DNA of 11,162 nt from JBOFLO01 sp051657905 (GTDB lineage Bacteria; Patescibacteriota; Gracilibacteria; UBA1369): contig JBOFLO010000008.1 in assembly GCA_051657905.1 (NCBI GenBank), positions 1 through 11,162 of the forward strand. The letters are read 5' to 3'. Under the pieces are notes generated by a model. It was not told the DNA's origin. It searched no databases and worked only from the letters and a program-made list of their open reading frames with translations. A program made the translations under genes and the position numbers. Positions 6,155-11,162 of the stretch are shown in pieces; within the stretch, counting starts at the first letter, position 1, and every line of letters begins with the position of its first letter.

Positions 6155-6189
6155 AAAAAGGCCTCTCCCAAAATCGGAAAGGCCTTTTT
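6155..6189. terminator. Bidirectional terminator of the infC-rpmI-rplT operon
   Basis: AAAAAGGCCT (6155-6164) pairs perfectly with AGGCCTTTTT (6180-6189); past one C/A mismatch, TCC (6166-6168) pairs with GGA (6176-6178). The A and T flanks give a T tail in both directions. It lies about 20 bases past the rplT stop. Confidence 0.93.
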
Positions 6190-6208
6190 ATAATTGTCAG
6201 TATTCAGA

Positions 6209-6562
6209 CTACAAAGCAGTTTTTGCTGTAGCGATAATTTTCTTCAATACTTCCGGATTATTTACAGCTAGGTCAGCCATGATTTTTCTATCAACAGCCA
6301 CTTTTGCTTTTAATAAACCGTAGATTAATTTGGAGTAACTTAGTCCTTCTGCACGGCAAGCAGCATTAATTCTGGTAATCCATAAGCTACGCATATCTCT
6401 CTTCTTTAATTTGCGTCCGCGATAGGAATTCTGTCCGGCTTTAGCGATAAAGTTCTTCGCCCATTTTACTCTACTTCTGGCTACTTTTGAGTAACCTTTG
6501 GTAGCTTTAAATAGTTTCTTGTGTCTTTTATGACTGGCTACACCTCTTTTTACACGTGTCAT
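6209..6562 (-). CDS. rplT: 50S ribosomal protein L20
   Basis: L20 binds 23S rRNA early in 50S assembly and in many bacteria also represses its own operon. The 117 residues match the family over the whole length: basic N-terminal extension with RGVASHKRHKK, the long helix region GYSKVARSRVKWAKNF, RGRKLKKRDMRSLWITRINAA at about 48-68, and the C-terminal RNA-binding domain ending in KKIIATAKTAL. It is the last gene of infC-rpmI-rplT, 18 bases after rpmI, and is followed by a strong terminator. There is no Shine-Dalgarno site before ATG 6562, so translation may be coupled to rpmI. Identity is certain. Confidence 0.98.
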   Translation of the reverse strand: MTRVKRGVASHKRHKKLFKATKGYSKVARSRVKWAKNFIAKAGQNSYRGRKLKKRDMRSLWITRINAACRAEGLSYSKLIYGLLKAKVAVDRKIMADLAVNNPEVLKKIIATAKTAL

Positions 6563-6580
6563 GTTATGTCAAAGTTAAGA

Positions 6581-6772
6581 TTAATTGAACAGGAGTTTCT
6601 TGAAATTCTTCGCATCTCCAGGAGCCATTTGCTTCCCAGATTTGTGAGCTTTCTTTTGTCTTTTAGATTTGTTTGTTAAAAGATGTTTTACAGCAGATTT
6701 CTTCATTAAGAATTTCCCGCTGGCGGTCTTCTTTACTCTTTTTTTCGCACCGCTGTGACTTTTTTGCTTCAT
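6581..6772 (-). CDS. rpmI: 50S ribosomal protein L35
   Basis: This 63-residue, strongly basic protein of the large subunit shows the usual L35 landmarks: KQKSHSGAKKRVKKTASGKF at the N-terminus, then KHLLTNKSKRQKK and the acidic/basic C-terminal helix ending KKLLFN. Length and gene order (infC, rpmI, rplT) are those of nearly all bacteria. It begins only eight bases after the infC stop, in an AT-rich junction with no Shine-Dalgarno site, so translational coupling or re-initiation is likely. Identity is certain. Confidence 0.97.
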   Translation of the reverse strand: MKQKSHSGAKKRVKKTASGKFLMKKSAVKHLLTNKSKRQKKAHKSGKQMAPGDAKNFKKLLFN

Positions 6773-6780
6773 AAATATTA

Positions 6781-7272
6781 TTATTTAAGAGGAATTAAAA
6801 CCATACCAATTGAATTTCCCTGTCTTTTAGCCGGAGATTCAATTTGTGCCGACTCTTTTAGTCTATCCCAGAAGGCTTTTACTTTCTCCATTCCAAGATC
6901 ACCATGAGCGGCTTCTCTACCTTTAAACATCAAGTTAACTTTCACACTATTGCCATCCGCTAGGAATTCTTTGGCTCTTTTCGCTTTTACATCAAGGTCA
7001 TGCTCATCGATTCTCAGACTTAATCGAATAATTTTCATCTCTGATTTTCTTTGCAGTCTTTTCTGCTTTTGTTCGATTTTCTTCTGTTTGTAGAGATATT
7101 TCCCAAAGTCCAAGATTTTGCATACCGGAGGTTTTGCCAACGGGGCTACTTCCACCAGATCCAATTCTCTTTCTCGGGCCATAGACAAAGCTTCTTCTAT
7201 CGAAACTTCCCCTATTTGATTATCTAGCTCATCGATCAGTCTCACGCGAGGTGCGCGAATCTCCTGATTCAT
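6781..7272 (-). CDS. infC: Translation initiation factor IF-3
   Basis: IF-3 binds the 30S subunit, prevents premature 50S joining and checks the initiator tRNA and start codon. The 163-residue product has the N-terminal domain with IRAPRVRLID (5-14) and the IF-3 signature KPPVCKILDFGKYLY (47-61), the lysine/glutamine-rich linker (about 62-80), and the C-terminal domain with IRLSLRIDEHD, VKVNLMFKGRE and a final MVLIPLK. The start here is ATG, not the rare AUU that many bacteria use for infC autoregulation, so that control is not evident. No Shine-Dalgarno site is seen. The gene heads a three-gene operon, with a predicted promoter about 80 bases upstream. Identity is certain. Confidence 0.98.
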   Translation of the reverse strand: MNQEIRAPRVRLIDELDNQIGEVSIEEALSMARERELDLVEVAPLAKPPVCKILDFGKYLYKQKKIEQKQKRLQRKSEMKIIRLSLRIDEHDLDVKAKRAKEFLADGNSVKVNLMFKGREAAHGDLGMEKVKAFWDRLKESAQIESPAKRQGNSIGMVLIPLK

Positions 7273-7350
7273 GCGAGTGTGTTTACTTATATGTGTAAAA
7301 TTAGAAAATTATTTGACTTCTTTAGACCCCAAATCCAAGTGAGTCAGACG

Positions 7351-7380
7351 AATTTAAAAGGATTTCTGTGCAAAAGTCAA
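7351..7380 (-). promoter_or_regulatory. Predicted promoter of the infC operon
   Basis: On the minus strand TTGACT (7380-7375) is followed after 18 bases by TAAATT (7356-7351), or after 17 bases by TTAAAT. The transcript would begin near 7344 and have a leader of about 70 bases. That leader contains GACT and AGTC segments (about 7344 and 7313) that could pair. I cannot identify a known L20 or IF-3 leader structure in it. Confidence 0.55.
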
Positions 7381-7473
7381 ATTTTTCTGCTCATTCAGCG
7401 GCTTTAGACTAGTCCTTGTAAATAAAAATTGGAAAGTTCAAATATATTAAGGAGATTTAGAGTAATTGTATAT

Positions 7474-7502
7474 TTGACTAATTAATGCACTAATGTTAAT
7501 TT
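7474..7502 (+). promoter_or_regulatory. Possible promoter of the membrane/Cas2-like pair
   Basis: TTGACT (7474-7479) lies 17 bases before TAATTT (7497-7502). The -35 is good and the -10 weak. The start would be near 7509, giving a leader of only about 16 bases before ATG 7525, consistent with the lack of a Shine-Dalgarno site there. Confidence 0.45.
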
Positions 7503-7524
7503 TGGTCTAGTTTTAGCCACTAAA

Positions 7525-7896
7525 ATGACAATTGTACCAAAAAATCTCCATTCACTAGCTGGGCAAATAAATGTGCGTAGTGCAATAAATCCAATGATTT
7601 GGCTTTGTGCCGTCTCAATATTCCTTTTAGCAGGGGCTTTATTCAGTAACACTCTTTGGTTGCAAATCGCATTGTTTATATTGGCTGCAATTCCTTGGTT
7701 AATTACTGGCGGTGCATACATTTACTTTATGATTGTAAATCCAGATTATTTACGTTCTGAAGAGTATCAATTAGAATCAAAAAAAATTGCCCTTGGTGAT
7801 AAAGACAATCCTAAATTAAATTTAATTACAGACTCTGAGTTGAGTAAAAACCCAGCCTTGATTGAGTCAGTAAAGAAAGGAGATGAAAATGAATAA
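7525..7896 (+). CDS. Small membrane protein with two transmembrane helices
   Basis: I do not recognise this 123-residue protein by name. Two hydrophobic segments are clear: about 22-42 (INPMIWLCAVSIFLLAGALF) and about 44-70, separated by a tight SNT turn, so the protein should form a membrane hairpin. After the second helix comes a polar, charged tail of about 50 residues starting NPDYLRSEEYQLESKK, probably cytoplasmic with the short N-terminus. There is no signal-peptidase site and no catalytic motif. ATG 7525 lacks a Shine-Dalgarno site. The stop overlaps the start of the next gene by eight bases, so the two are co-translated and probably function together. A role as membrane anchor, or as the membrane-acting half of a two-part system, is inference from the pairing alone. 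Confidence 0.8.
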   Translation: MTIVPKNLHSLAGQINVRSAINPMIWLCAVSIFLLAGALFSNTLWLQIALFILAAIPWLITGGAYIYFMIVNPDYLRSEEYQLESKKIALGDKDNPKLNLITDSELSKNPALIESVKKGDENE

Positions 7897-8176
7897 ATTA
7901 TACTTTGTTGCATACAACCCCACTGCAAATTTTAACTATTTTGGATTTCATAAGCAGATTACTCAAGTTATGTATCCTAAAATTATTACAGACTGGTGGC
8001 ACCATATTTCTCATGGTTACATTATTGTTTCTAGTCAACCAGTAAATAATTTATATAATTTATTGTATCCTTCCATTCCAGGTCAGCATTTCATGATAAT
8101 AGAAATTGAGCCTAATAATGCCCAAGGATGGCTTCCCAAAGGGGCATGGGGGTGGATAAATAAATATAGGAAATAA
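7889..8176 (+). CDS. Small Cas2/VapD-like (SinR-family-like) protein
   Basis: The 95-residue product begins with a beta strand (KLYFVAYNPT), has a conserved-looking DWWHHISHGYIIVSS (35-49), a helix VNNLYNLLYPSI, a strand HFMIIEIEP and a closing GWLPKGAWGWINKY (80-93). This order, with a WWH before the second strand and a Gly-Trp-Leu-Pro-x-x-Ala-Trp-x-Trp end, resembles from memory the small proteins often labelled SinR-family or Cas2-like, thought to share the ferredoxin-like fold of Cas2 and the VapD toxins. No CRISPR array or cas gene is present, so it is not an adaptation Cas2. The ATG at 7889 is chosen over the ATG at 7883 because the only strong Shine-Dalgarno site in the window (AAGGAG, 7877-7882) is six bases before it but touches the earlier ATG. 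Nuclease activity cannot be claimed. Confidence 0.7.
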   Translation: MNKLYFVAYNPTANFNYFGFHKQITQVMYPKIITDWWHHISHGYIIVSSQPVNNLYNLLYPSIPGQHFMIIEIEPNNAQGWLPKGAWGWINKYRK

Positions 8177-8207
8177 CTTCTGAGTTTTGCTTTTGAGTGA
8201 ATTATTA

Positions 8208-8825
8208 TTAATTGTAATCACTTCGTCCCTGCAATGCTCTAGTCAAAGTCACCTCATCTGCATAATCCAAGTCCCCACCAGCCGGTAAACCTCGCGCAAT
8301 TCTAGTCACCCGCATTGCCATAGGTTTTAACATCCTGGTTAAATACATCGCCGTTGTCTCCCCTTCCAACGATGGATTAGTCGCAATAATAATTTCCAAT
8401 TCCACACCCTCATCTTTCGCTCGCTGCGCTCGCTCCACCAACTCCCCCATTTTCAACTGTTCTGGCCCCACCCCATCCACTGGCGAAAGCACCCCATGCA
8501 AAACATGATAAATCCCATTATATTGTCCTGTTCTTTCCAGCGCTACAATATCCAACAAATCCTCCACCACACATATCAATTTCTTTTCTCTCAATTCATC
8601 CAAACAAATTTTACATTTTTCCCCTTCCGCAATATTCCAACATTCATTACAAAATTGCAGCCCTTTCTTCACACCCGAAACCGCTCCTGCCAAACCCTCT
8701 AAACGCAAATCAGGAGAATGCAAAAGATGCATTGCCAAACGTTGCGCTGACTTCGGCCCAATTCCCGGCAAACGCGCAAATTCATCAATTAATTTCTGTA
8801 TCGATTGTGGCAGGAAATTAGCCAT
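8208..8825 (-). CDS. recR: Recombination protein RecR
   Basis: RecR works with RecO (and RecF) to load RecA onto SSB-coated single-stranded DNA during gap repair. The 205 residues hold the three expected parts: helix-hairpin-helix LPGIGPKSAQRLA (19-31), a four-cysteine zinc finger (C59, C62, C71, C74), and a Toprim domain from about 82, with the acidic VVED (86-89), GIYHVLHGVLSPVDG and the family-typical IARGLPAGGDLDYADEVTLTRAL (176-198). Length is normal. It begins two bases after the aspS stop with no Shine-Dalgarno site, so it is read as the second gene of an aspS-recR operon by coupling. It ends 31 bases from the convergent Cas2-like gene, and I see no clear terminator in that gap. Identity is certain. 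Confidence 0.98.
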   Translation of the reverse strand: MANFLPQSIQKLIDEFARLPGIGPKSAQRLAMHLLHSPDLRLEGLAGAVSGVKKGLQFCNECWNIAEGEKCKICLDELREKKLICVVEDLLDIVALERTGQYNGIYHVLHGVLSPVDGVGPEQLKMGELVERAQRAKDEGVELEIIIATNPSLEGETTAMYLTRMLKPMAMRVTRIARGLPAGGDLDYADEVTLTRALQGRSDYN

Positions 8826-8827
8826 TT

Positions 8828-10132
8828 TTAAGGAGTTAATCTATTCACATCTCTTGGGAACATGGTCACTTCACGCACATTTGGTGCCGCCAATAATGCT
8901 TGGGTAAAGCGCTCTACACCCATCCCAAACCCACCATGCATTGGCATACCGAATTTAAAAATATTCAAATAATCTTCAATTGTTGAAGGATCAATTCCTT
9001 TTCTTTCCGCTGAAGCTTTCAAATCATCATATTTATTAATACGAAGTGACCCAGAAGCAATTTCAAACCCTCCACCAATACAATCATAACTTTCAGTTAA
9101 CTCAGGATTTTCCGCAGAAGGCATAGTATAAAATGCTCTCTTGGACGTTGGATAATGCGTAATGAAAACATAATTTGATTTATGTTCTCTCTTCGCCCAT
9201 TGCCCAACCAATCTCTCCCCTTCCGGCGACATATCCGGTTCTTTTCTATCATCTTGTTTCCCTTCGCTTTCTTTAAACACAATTTCCTGTGCTTCAGTCA
9301 TCGTAATTCTTGGAATTTTCGGTACATCCAAAATTTCCACTTTCAATAATTTTAATTCAGCTGCTCCTTTGGTTTTTACAGCATCCACCATATAGCGAAT
9401 ACATTCTTCCAAAAAGCTCAATACATCCTCAATTTTATAAACAAAAGCCATCTCAAATTCATATTGAGTTGCTTCGGTTAAATGTCTAGAAGTCCCATAT
9501 TTTTCCGCTCTAAAACATTTAGCAATTCCAAAAACTCTTTCATAAGCCCCAATACAAATTTGCTTATAAAGCTGAGCACTTTGACTCAATTTCGCCTCCT
9601 TATCAAAATATTCCACAGAAAAAAGTTCTGACCCACCTTCCGAACTTCCCATCAATAAAGTCGGCGGAAAAAATTCCACACAATCCTTACTAATCATAAA
9701 TTCTCTATACGCTTGTTGCGCTAACCCATGAATTCTAAAAATCGCTTGCTGCTCAAGATTTCTTAAGGTCAGTGGTCGATTATTCAATAGAGTATCCAAA
9801 TTCAAATCCATCACTTTCTTATTGATAATCACTGGCAAAACTTCTTTCACTTCATTCAAAACTTCCACACTCGAATCCGCCAATTCATATCTATCCGTAC
9901 TATTCATTTGCAAAATAACTTTCCCCCTCACACGCAAAACGCTTTCCACCAAAAGATGTTTAATTTTCTCCAACTCCTCAGGTTTATTAATCACACATTG
10001 CACAGTCCCGCGTCTATCTCTCAAAATCACAAAAGCAAAATTTGGAAAAATTCTGGAATTATAAAGCCACCCCTCCAACATAACTTCCTGATCTAAATGG
10101 TCTTTAATTTGGTCACTTAATACCCTGGACAT
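8828..10132 (-). CDS. aspS: Aspartyl-tRNA synthetase, archaeal-type (possibly non-discriminating)
   Basis: Class IIb synthetase that charges tRNA-Asp with aspartate, and tRNA-Asn as well if non-discriminating. With ATG 10132 it has 434 residues: an N-terminal OB fold for the anticodon (EGWLYNSR, then FVILRDRRGTVQCVI), EGGSELF (165-171), SQSAQLYKQ (183-191), motif 2 FRAEKYGTSRHL (207-218), motif 3 GGFGMGVERF (400-409) and the end FPRDVNRLTP (425-434). Absence of the large GAD insertion of the usual bacterial enzyme, the short length and the RLTP end identify the archaeal-type AspRS. AsnRS is closely related, but its C-terminus normally differs. Whether it mischarges tRNA-Asn cannot be read off directly. 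The frame is open to a TTG at 10159, but a TATAAT at 10154-10149 puts the transcript start after that codon. It is the first gene of an operon with recR. Confidence 0.93.
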   Translation of the reverse strand: MSRVLSDQIKDHLDQEVMLEGWLYNSRIFPNFAFVILRDRRGTVQCVINKPEELEKIKHLLVESVLRVRGKVILQMNSTDRYELADSSVEVLNEVKEVLPVIINKKVMDLNLDTLLNNRPLTLRNLEQQAIFRIHGLAQQAYREFMISKDCVEFFPPTLLMGSSEGGSELFSVEYFDKEAKLSQSAQLYKQICIGAYERVFGIAKCFRAEKYGTSRHLTEATQYEFEMAFVYKIEDVLSFLEECIRYMVDAVKTKGAAELKLLKVEILDVPKIPRITMTEAQEIVFKESEGKQDDRKEPDMSPEGERLVGQWAKREHKSNYVFITHYPTSKRAFYTMPSAENPELTESYDCIGGGFEIASGSLRINKYDDLKASAERKGIDPSTIEDYLNIFKFGMPMHGGFGMGVERFTQALLAAPNVREVTMFPRDVNRLTP

Positions 10133-10148
10133 AAATTTTATATTTTTA

Positions 10149-10154
10149 ATTATA
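10149..10154 (-). promoter_or_regulatory. Predicted -10 element of aspS-recR
   Basis: A perfect TATAAT on the minus strand lies 16 bases before ATG 10132; a TG lies two bases upstream of it, close to an extended -10. No good -35 is found. The implied leader is only about 10 bases, and the alternative TTG start (10159) would lie upstream of the transcript start. Confidence 0.5.
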
Positions 10155-10159
10155 AGCAA

Positions 10160-10289
10160 TCAGCTCCCAATTTTTACCATTAATAAAAAAAATTGTCTAA
10201 AGATTCAGTTTGAACAATCCTCAGAAAGTAATTTATTCATGCATCAGATTCATTAAATTTTTCTATATTAAGTTCAAGATTTGAGCAAG
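10160..10289. other. AT-rich gap between aspS and the GC-rich end segment
   Basis: About 130 bases with no frame, tRNA or hairpin that I can support. Its composition matches the AT-rich background, so the change to GC-rich sequence occurs at or very near the terminator at 10295, not gradually. Confidence 0.5.
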
Positions 10290-10327
10290 AAAAAGGGGCG
10301 GTCACTGTATTGCTACAGCGCCGCCCC
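10290..10327 (-). terminator. Rho-independent terminator of the MYXO-CTERM-like gene
   Basis: GGGGCGG and CTGT (10295-10308) pair with ACAG and CCGCCCC (10315-10327), with a small internal bulge. On the minus strand the stem is followed by TTTTTCTT. It is about 90 bases past the gene stop at 10416 and is GC-rich like that gene, so it probably belongs to the same acquired segment. The bases between it and the stop (10328-10415) contain two copies of GTTGAAAG 39 bases apart but no gene. Confidence 0.9.
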
Positions 10328-10415
10328 GGCTGGGTTGAAAGTCCGCACCTCTTGCGAGAGCTGAGATTCAAAGTTGAAAGGGAGAAATCCTTGGGAGCTT
10401 GCGAACGAGCTCGTG

Positions 10416-11162
10416 TTACCGCCTACGAATGGACAGAGCCAGTCCGAAGACCAGCATCATGAGCATCCAGTTCAGGTCGGCGTGCCTGCTAGTGGTGGGT
10501 TGGCTGACTGAGCAACCCTCGTCATCTTCTTGAGGGTTGACGTTATTGCTTTTGCCACCACCAGAGGAACTAGAGGTCGAGTTGCTTCCGCCTCCAGAAC
10601 CGCTTGAGCTGCCACTGCCACCAGCTCCACCTTGACCGTTTTCGCAGTCGGAGGTGTTGAGGGTGCAGTCGTCGTTGCAGGAGATGGAGCCACTGTCGTA
10701 GCCCATCGTCGTGCAGCTCTGGTTGTTCATCTCGTCACCATCACACTCTTCGCCAACATCGACGTTACCGTCGCCGCAGGAGAGGAGGTCAGGACCAGAA
10801 ATGATGCTACCGCTCATGACGTCGACGTCGACGGTGAAGCCCGCAGGGAGATCCCCTTGGGTGCCGTTGATGTTGAAGTCCAGAGGGTTGCCGCTGGAGG
10901 TGACGTTCAGTGTGATGAGGCCCTCGGTGCAGGTGAAGCGTACAACCGACTCGCTGATCCAATCAGCCGAGTAGATCGTGCCTTCCACACCGAGAGTGAC
11001 GCCACCGATCGAGCTGAACTCGTAGTTGTTCCCGTTGTCGATCACCTCGCGGTGGTCGACGCCCTGCGGAACCGGGACTTGCGTCGCAGTGCCGAAAGGC
11101 TGAACGGGGATGTAGAGCTCATCTCCAGCCGAGGCTGCCAACACTAGGTTGGTAGCCGAGCT
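10416..11162 (-). CDS. Secreted cysteine-rich surface protein with MYXO-CTERM-like tail (5' end missing)
   Basis: The frame is open to the window edge, so the N-terminus is missing. The first visible residues, SSATNLVLAASAGDELY, read like the end of a signal peptide with a cleavage site after ASA. A beta-rich region of about 120 residues follows. Next is a cysteine-rich unit, CGDGNVDVGEECDG followed by more paired cysteines through TSDC, matching the Myxococcus-type cysteine-rich disulfide repeat. Then come a Gly/Ser-rich linker of about 40 residues and the end GCSVSQPTTSRHADLN, a hydrophobic helix MLMMLVFGLALS and IRRR. That tripartite tail (Cys motif, membrane helix, arginines) is the form of MYXO-CTERM sorting signals, which are cleaved and anchored at the cell surface in Myxococcota. 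The gene is much richer in G and C than most of the window. It is either transferred from such a lineage or joined by misassembly. Confidence 0.85.
   Translation of the reverse strand, partial: SSATNLVLAASAGDELYIPVQPFGTATQVPVPQGVDHREVIDNGNNYEFSSIGGVTLGVEGTIYSADWISESVVRFTCTEGLITLNVTSSGNPLDFNINGTQGDLPAGFTVDVDVMSGSIISGPDLLSCGDGNVDVGEECDGDEMNNQSCTTMGYDSGSISCNDDCTLNTSDCENGQGGAGGSGSSSGSGGGSNSTSSSSGGGKSNNVNPQEDDEGCSVSQPTTSRHADLNWMLMMLVFGLALSIRRR

Noticed and set aside
6047..6193. 48-codon frame from GTG through the A/C-rich tract
   Set aside because: The product is Lys/Gln-rich low complexity, no ribosome site is present, and it ends within a perfect terminator hairpin.
7273..7350. L20-type or IF-3 autoregulatory leader upstream of infC
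   Set aside because: The leader is short, and I could not find the pseudoknot or mimic structures known from other bacteria; infC also starts with ATG rather than AUU.
7883..8176. CRISPR-Cas adaptation module suggested by the Cas2-like protein
   Set aside because: There is no repeat array, no cas1 and no other cas gene in the window, so only a fold-level similarity can be claimed.
5015..10400. CTTGGGAGCT shared by the two GC-rich segments
   Set aside because: A single 10-base match between segments of this size is expected by chance about as often as not; it does not show a common origin.
10632..11147. Open frame of 171 codons on the plus strand at the right end
   Set aside because: It is antisense to the cysteine-repeat/MYXO-CTERM-like gene and translates to Ala/Val/Asp-rich low-information sequence. 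The minus strand has clear domain features and a terminator.

Overview
The window reads as a stretch of chromosome from an AT-rich bacterium, most likely of the Candidate Phyla Radiation (Patescibacteria), perhaps near the Peregrinibacteria/Gracilibacteria side. The clues are indirect: a DEAD-box helicase with an RGG-rich N-terminus, an archaeal-type aspartyl-tRNA synthetase, small genes packed on both strands, and an almost complete lack of Shine-Dalgarno sites. No 16S or phylogenetic marker was tested, so the assignment is an inference. The standard genetic code fits every gene; stops are TAA or TAG, never TGA, in the main genes.

Layout. 51-1259 (+) is ftsZ, closed by a strong terminator. 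A small UVR-motif protein (1377-1670, +) converges on a DEAD-box RNA helicase (1703-2986, -), and the two share a terminator hairpin. murB (3089-4105, -) is divergent from a small protein with an RNA polymerase alpha-CTD-like domain (4200-4640, +). Next comes a GC-rich orphan gene (4702-5289, -) with its own promoter. Two tRNA genes follow, Thr(UGU) at 5521-5596 and Tyr(GUA) at 5759-5844, each with a recognisable promoter and terminator. The translation operon infC-rpmI-rplT (7272 down to 6209, -) comes after a gene-poor gap. At 7525-8176 (+) sits a two-gene unit encoding a two-helix membrane protein and a small Cas2/VapD-like (SinR-family-like) protein. It converges on aspS-recR (10132 down to 8208, -). 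The right end is again GC-rich: a 5'-truncated gene for a secreted, cysteine-rich, MYXO-CTERM-like surface protein (10416-11162, -) with its own terminator.

How the genes relate. Most of the window is housekeeping: cell division (ftsZ), wall precursor synthesis (murB), RNA remodelling, tRNAs, aminoacylation, initiation factor and ribosomal proteins, and recombinational repair (recR). Set into this background are four elements that stand apart: the alpha-CTD-like protein, the membrane/Cas2-like pair, and the two GC-rich genes that look foreign in composition. These four are the best candidates for undescribed biology. The membrane/Cas2-like pair is the most system-like.
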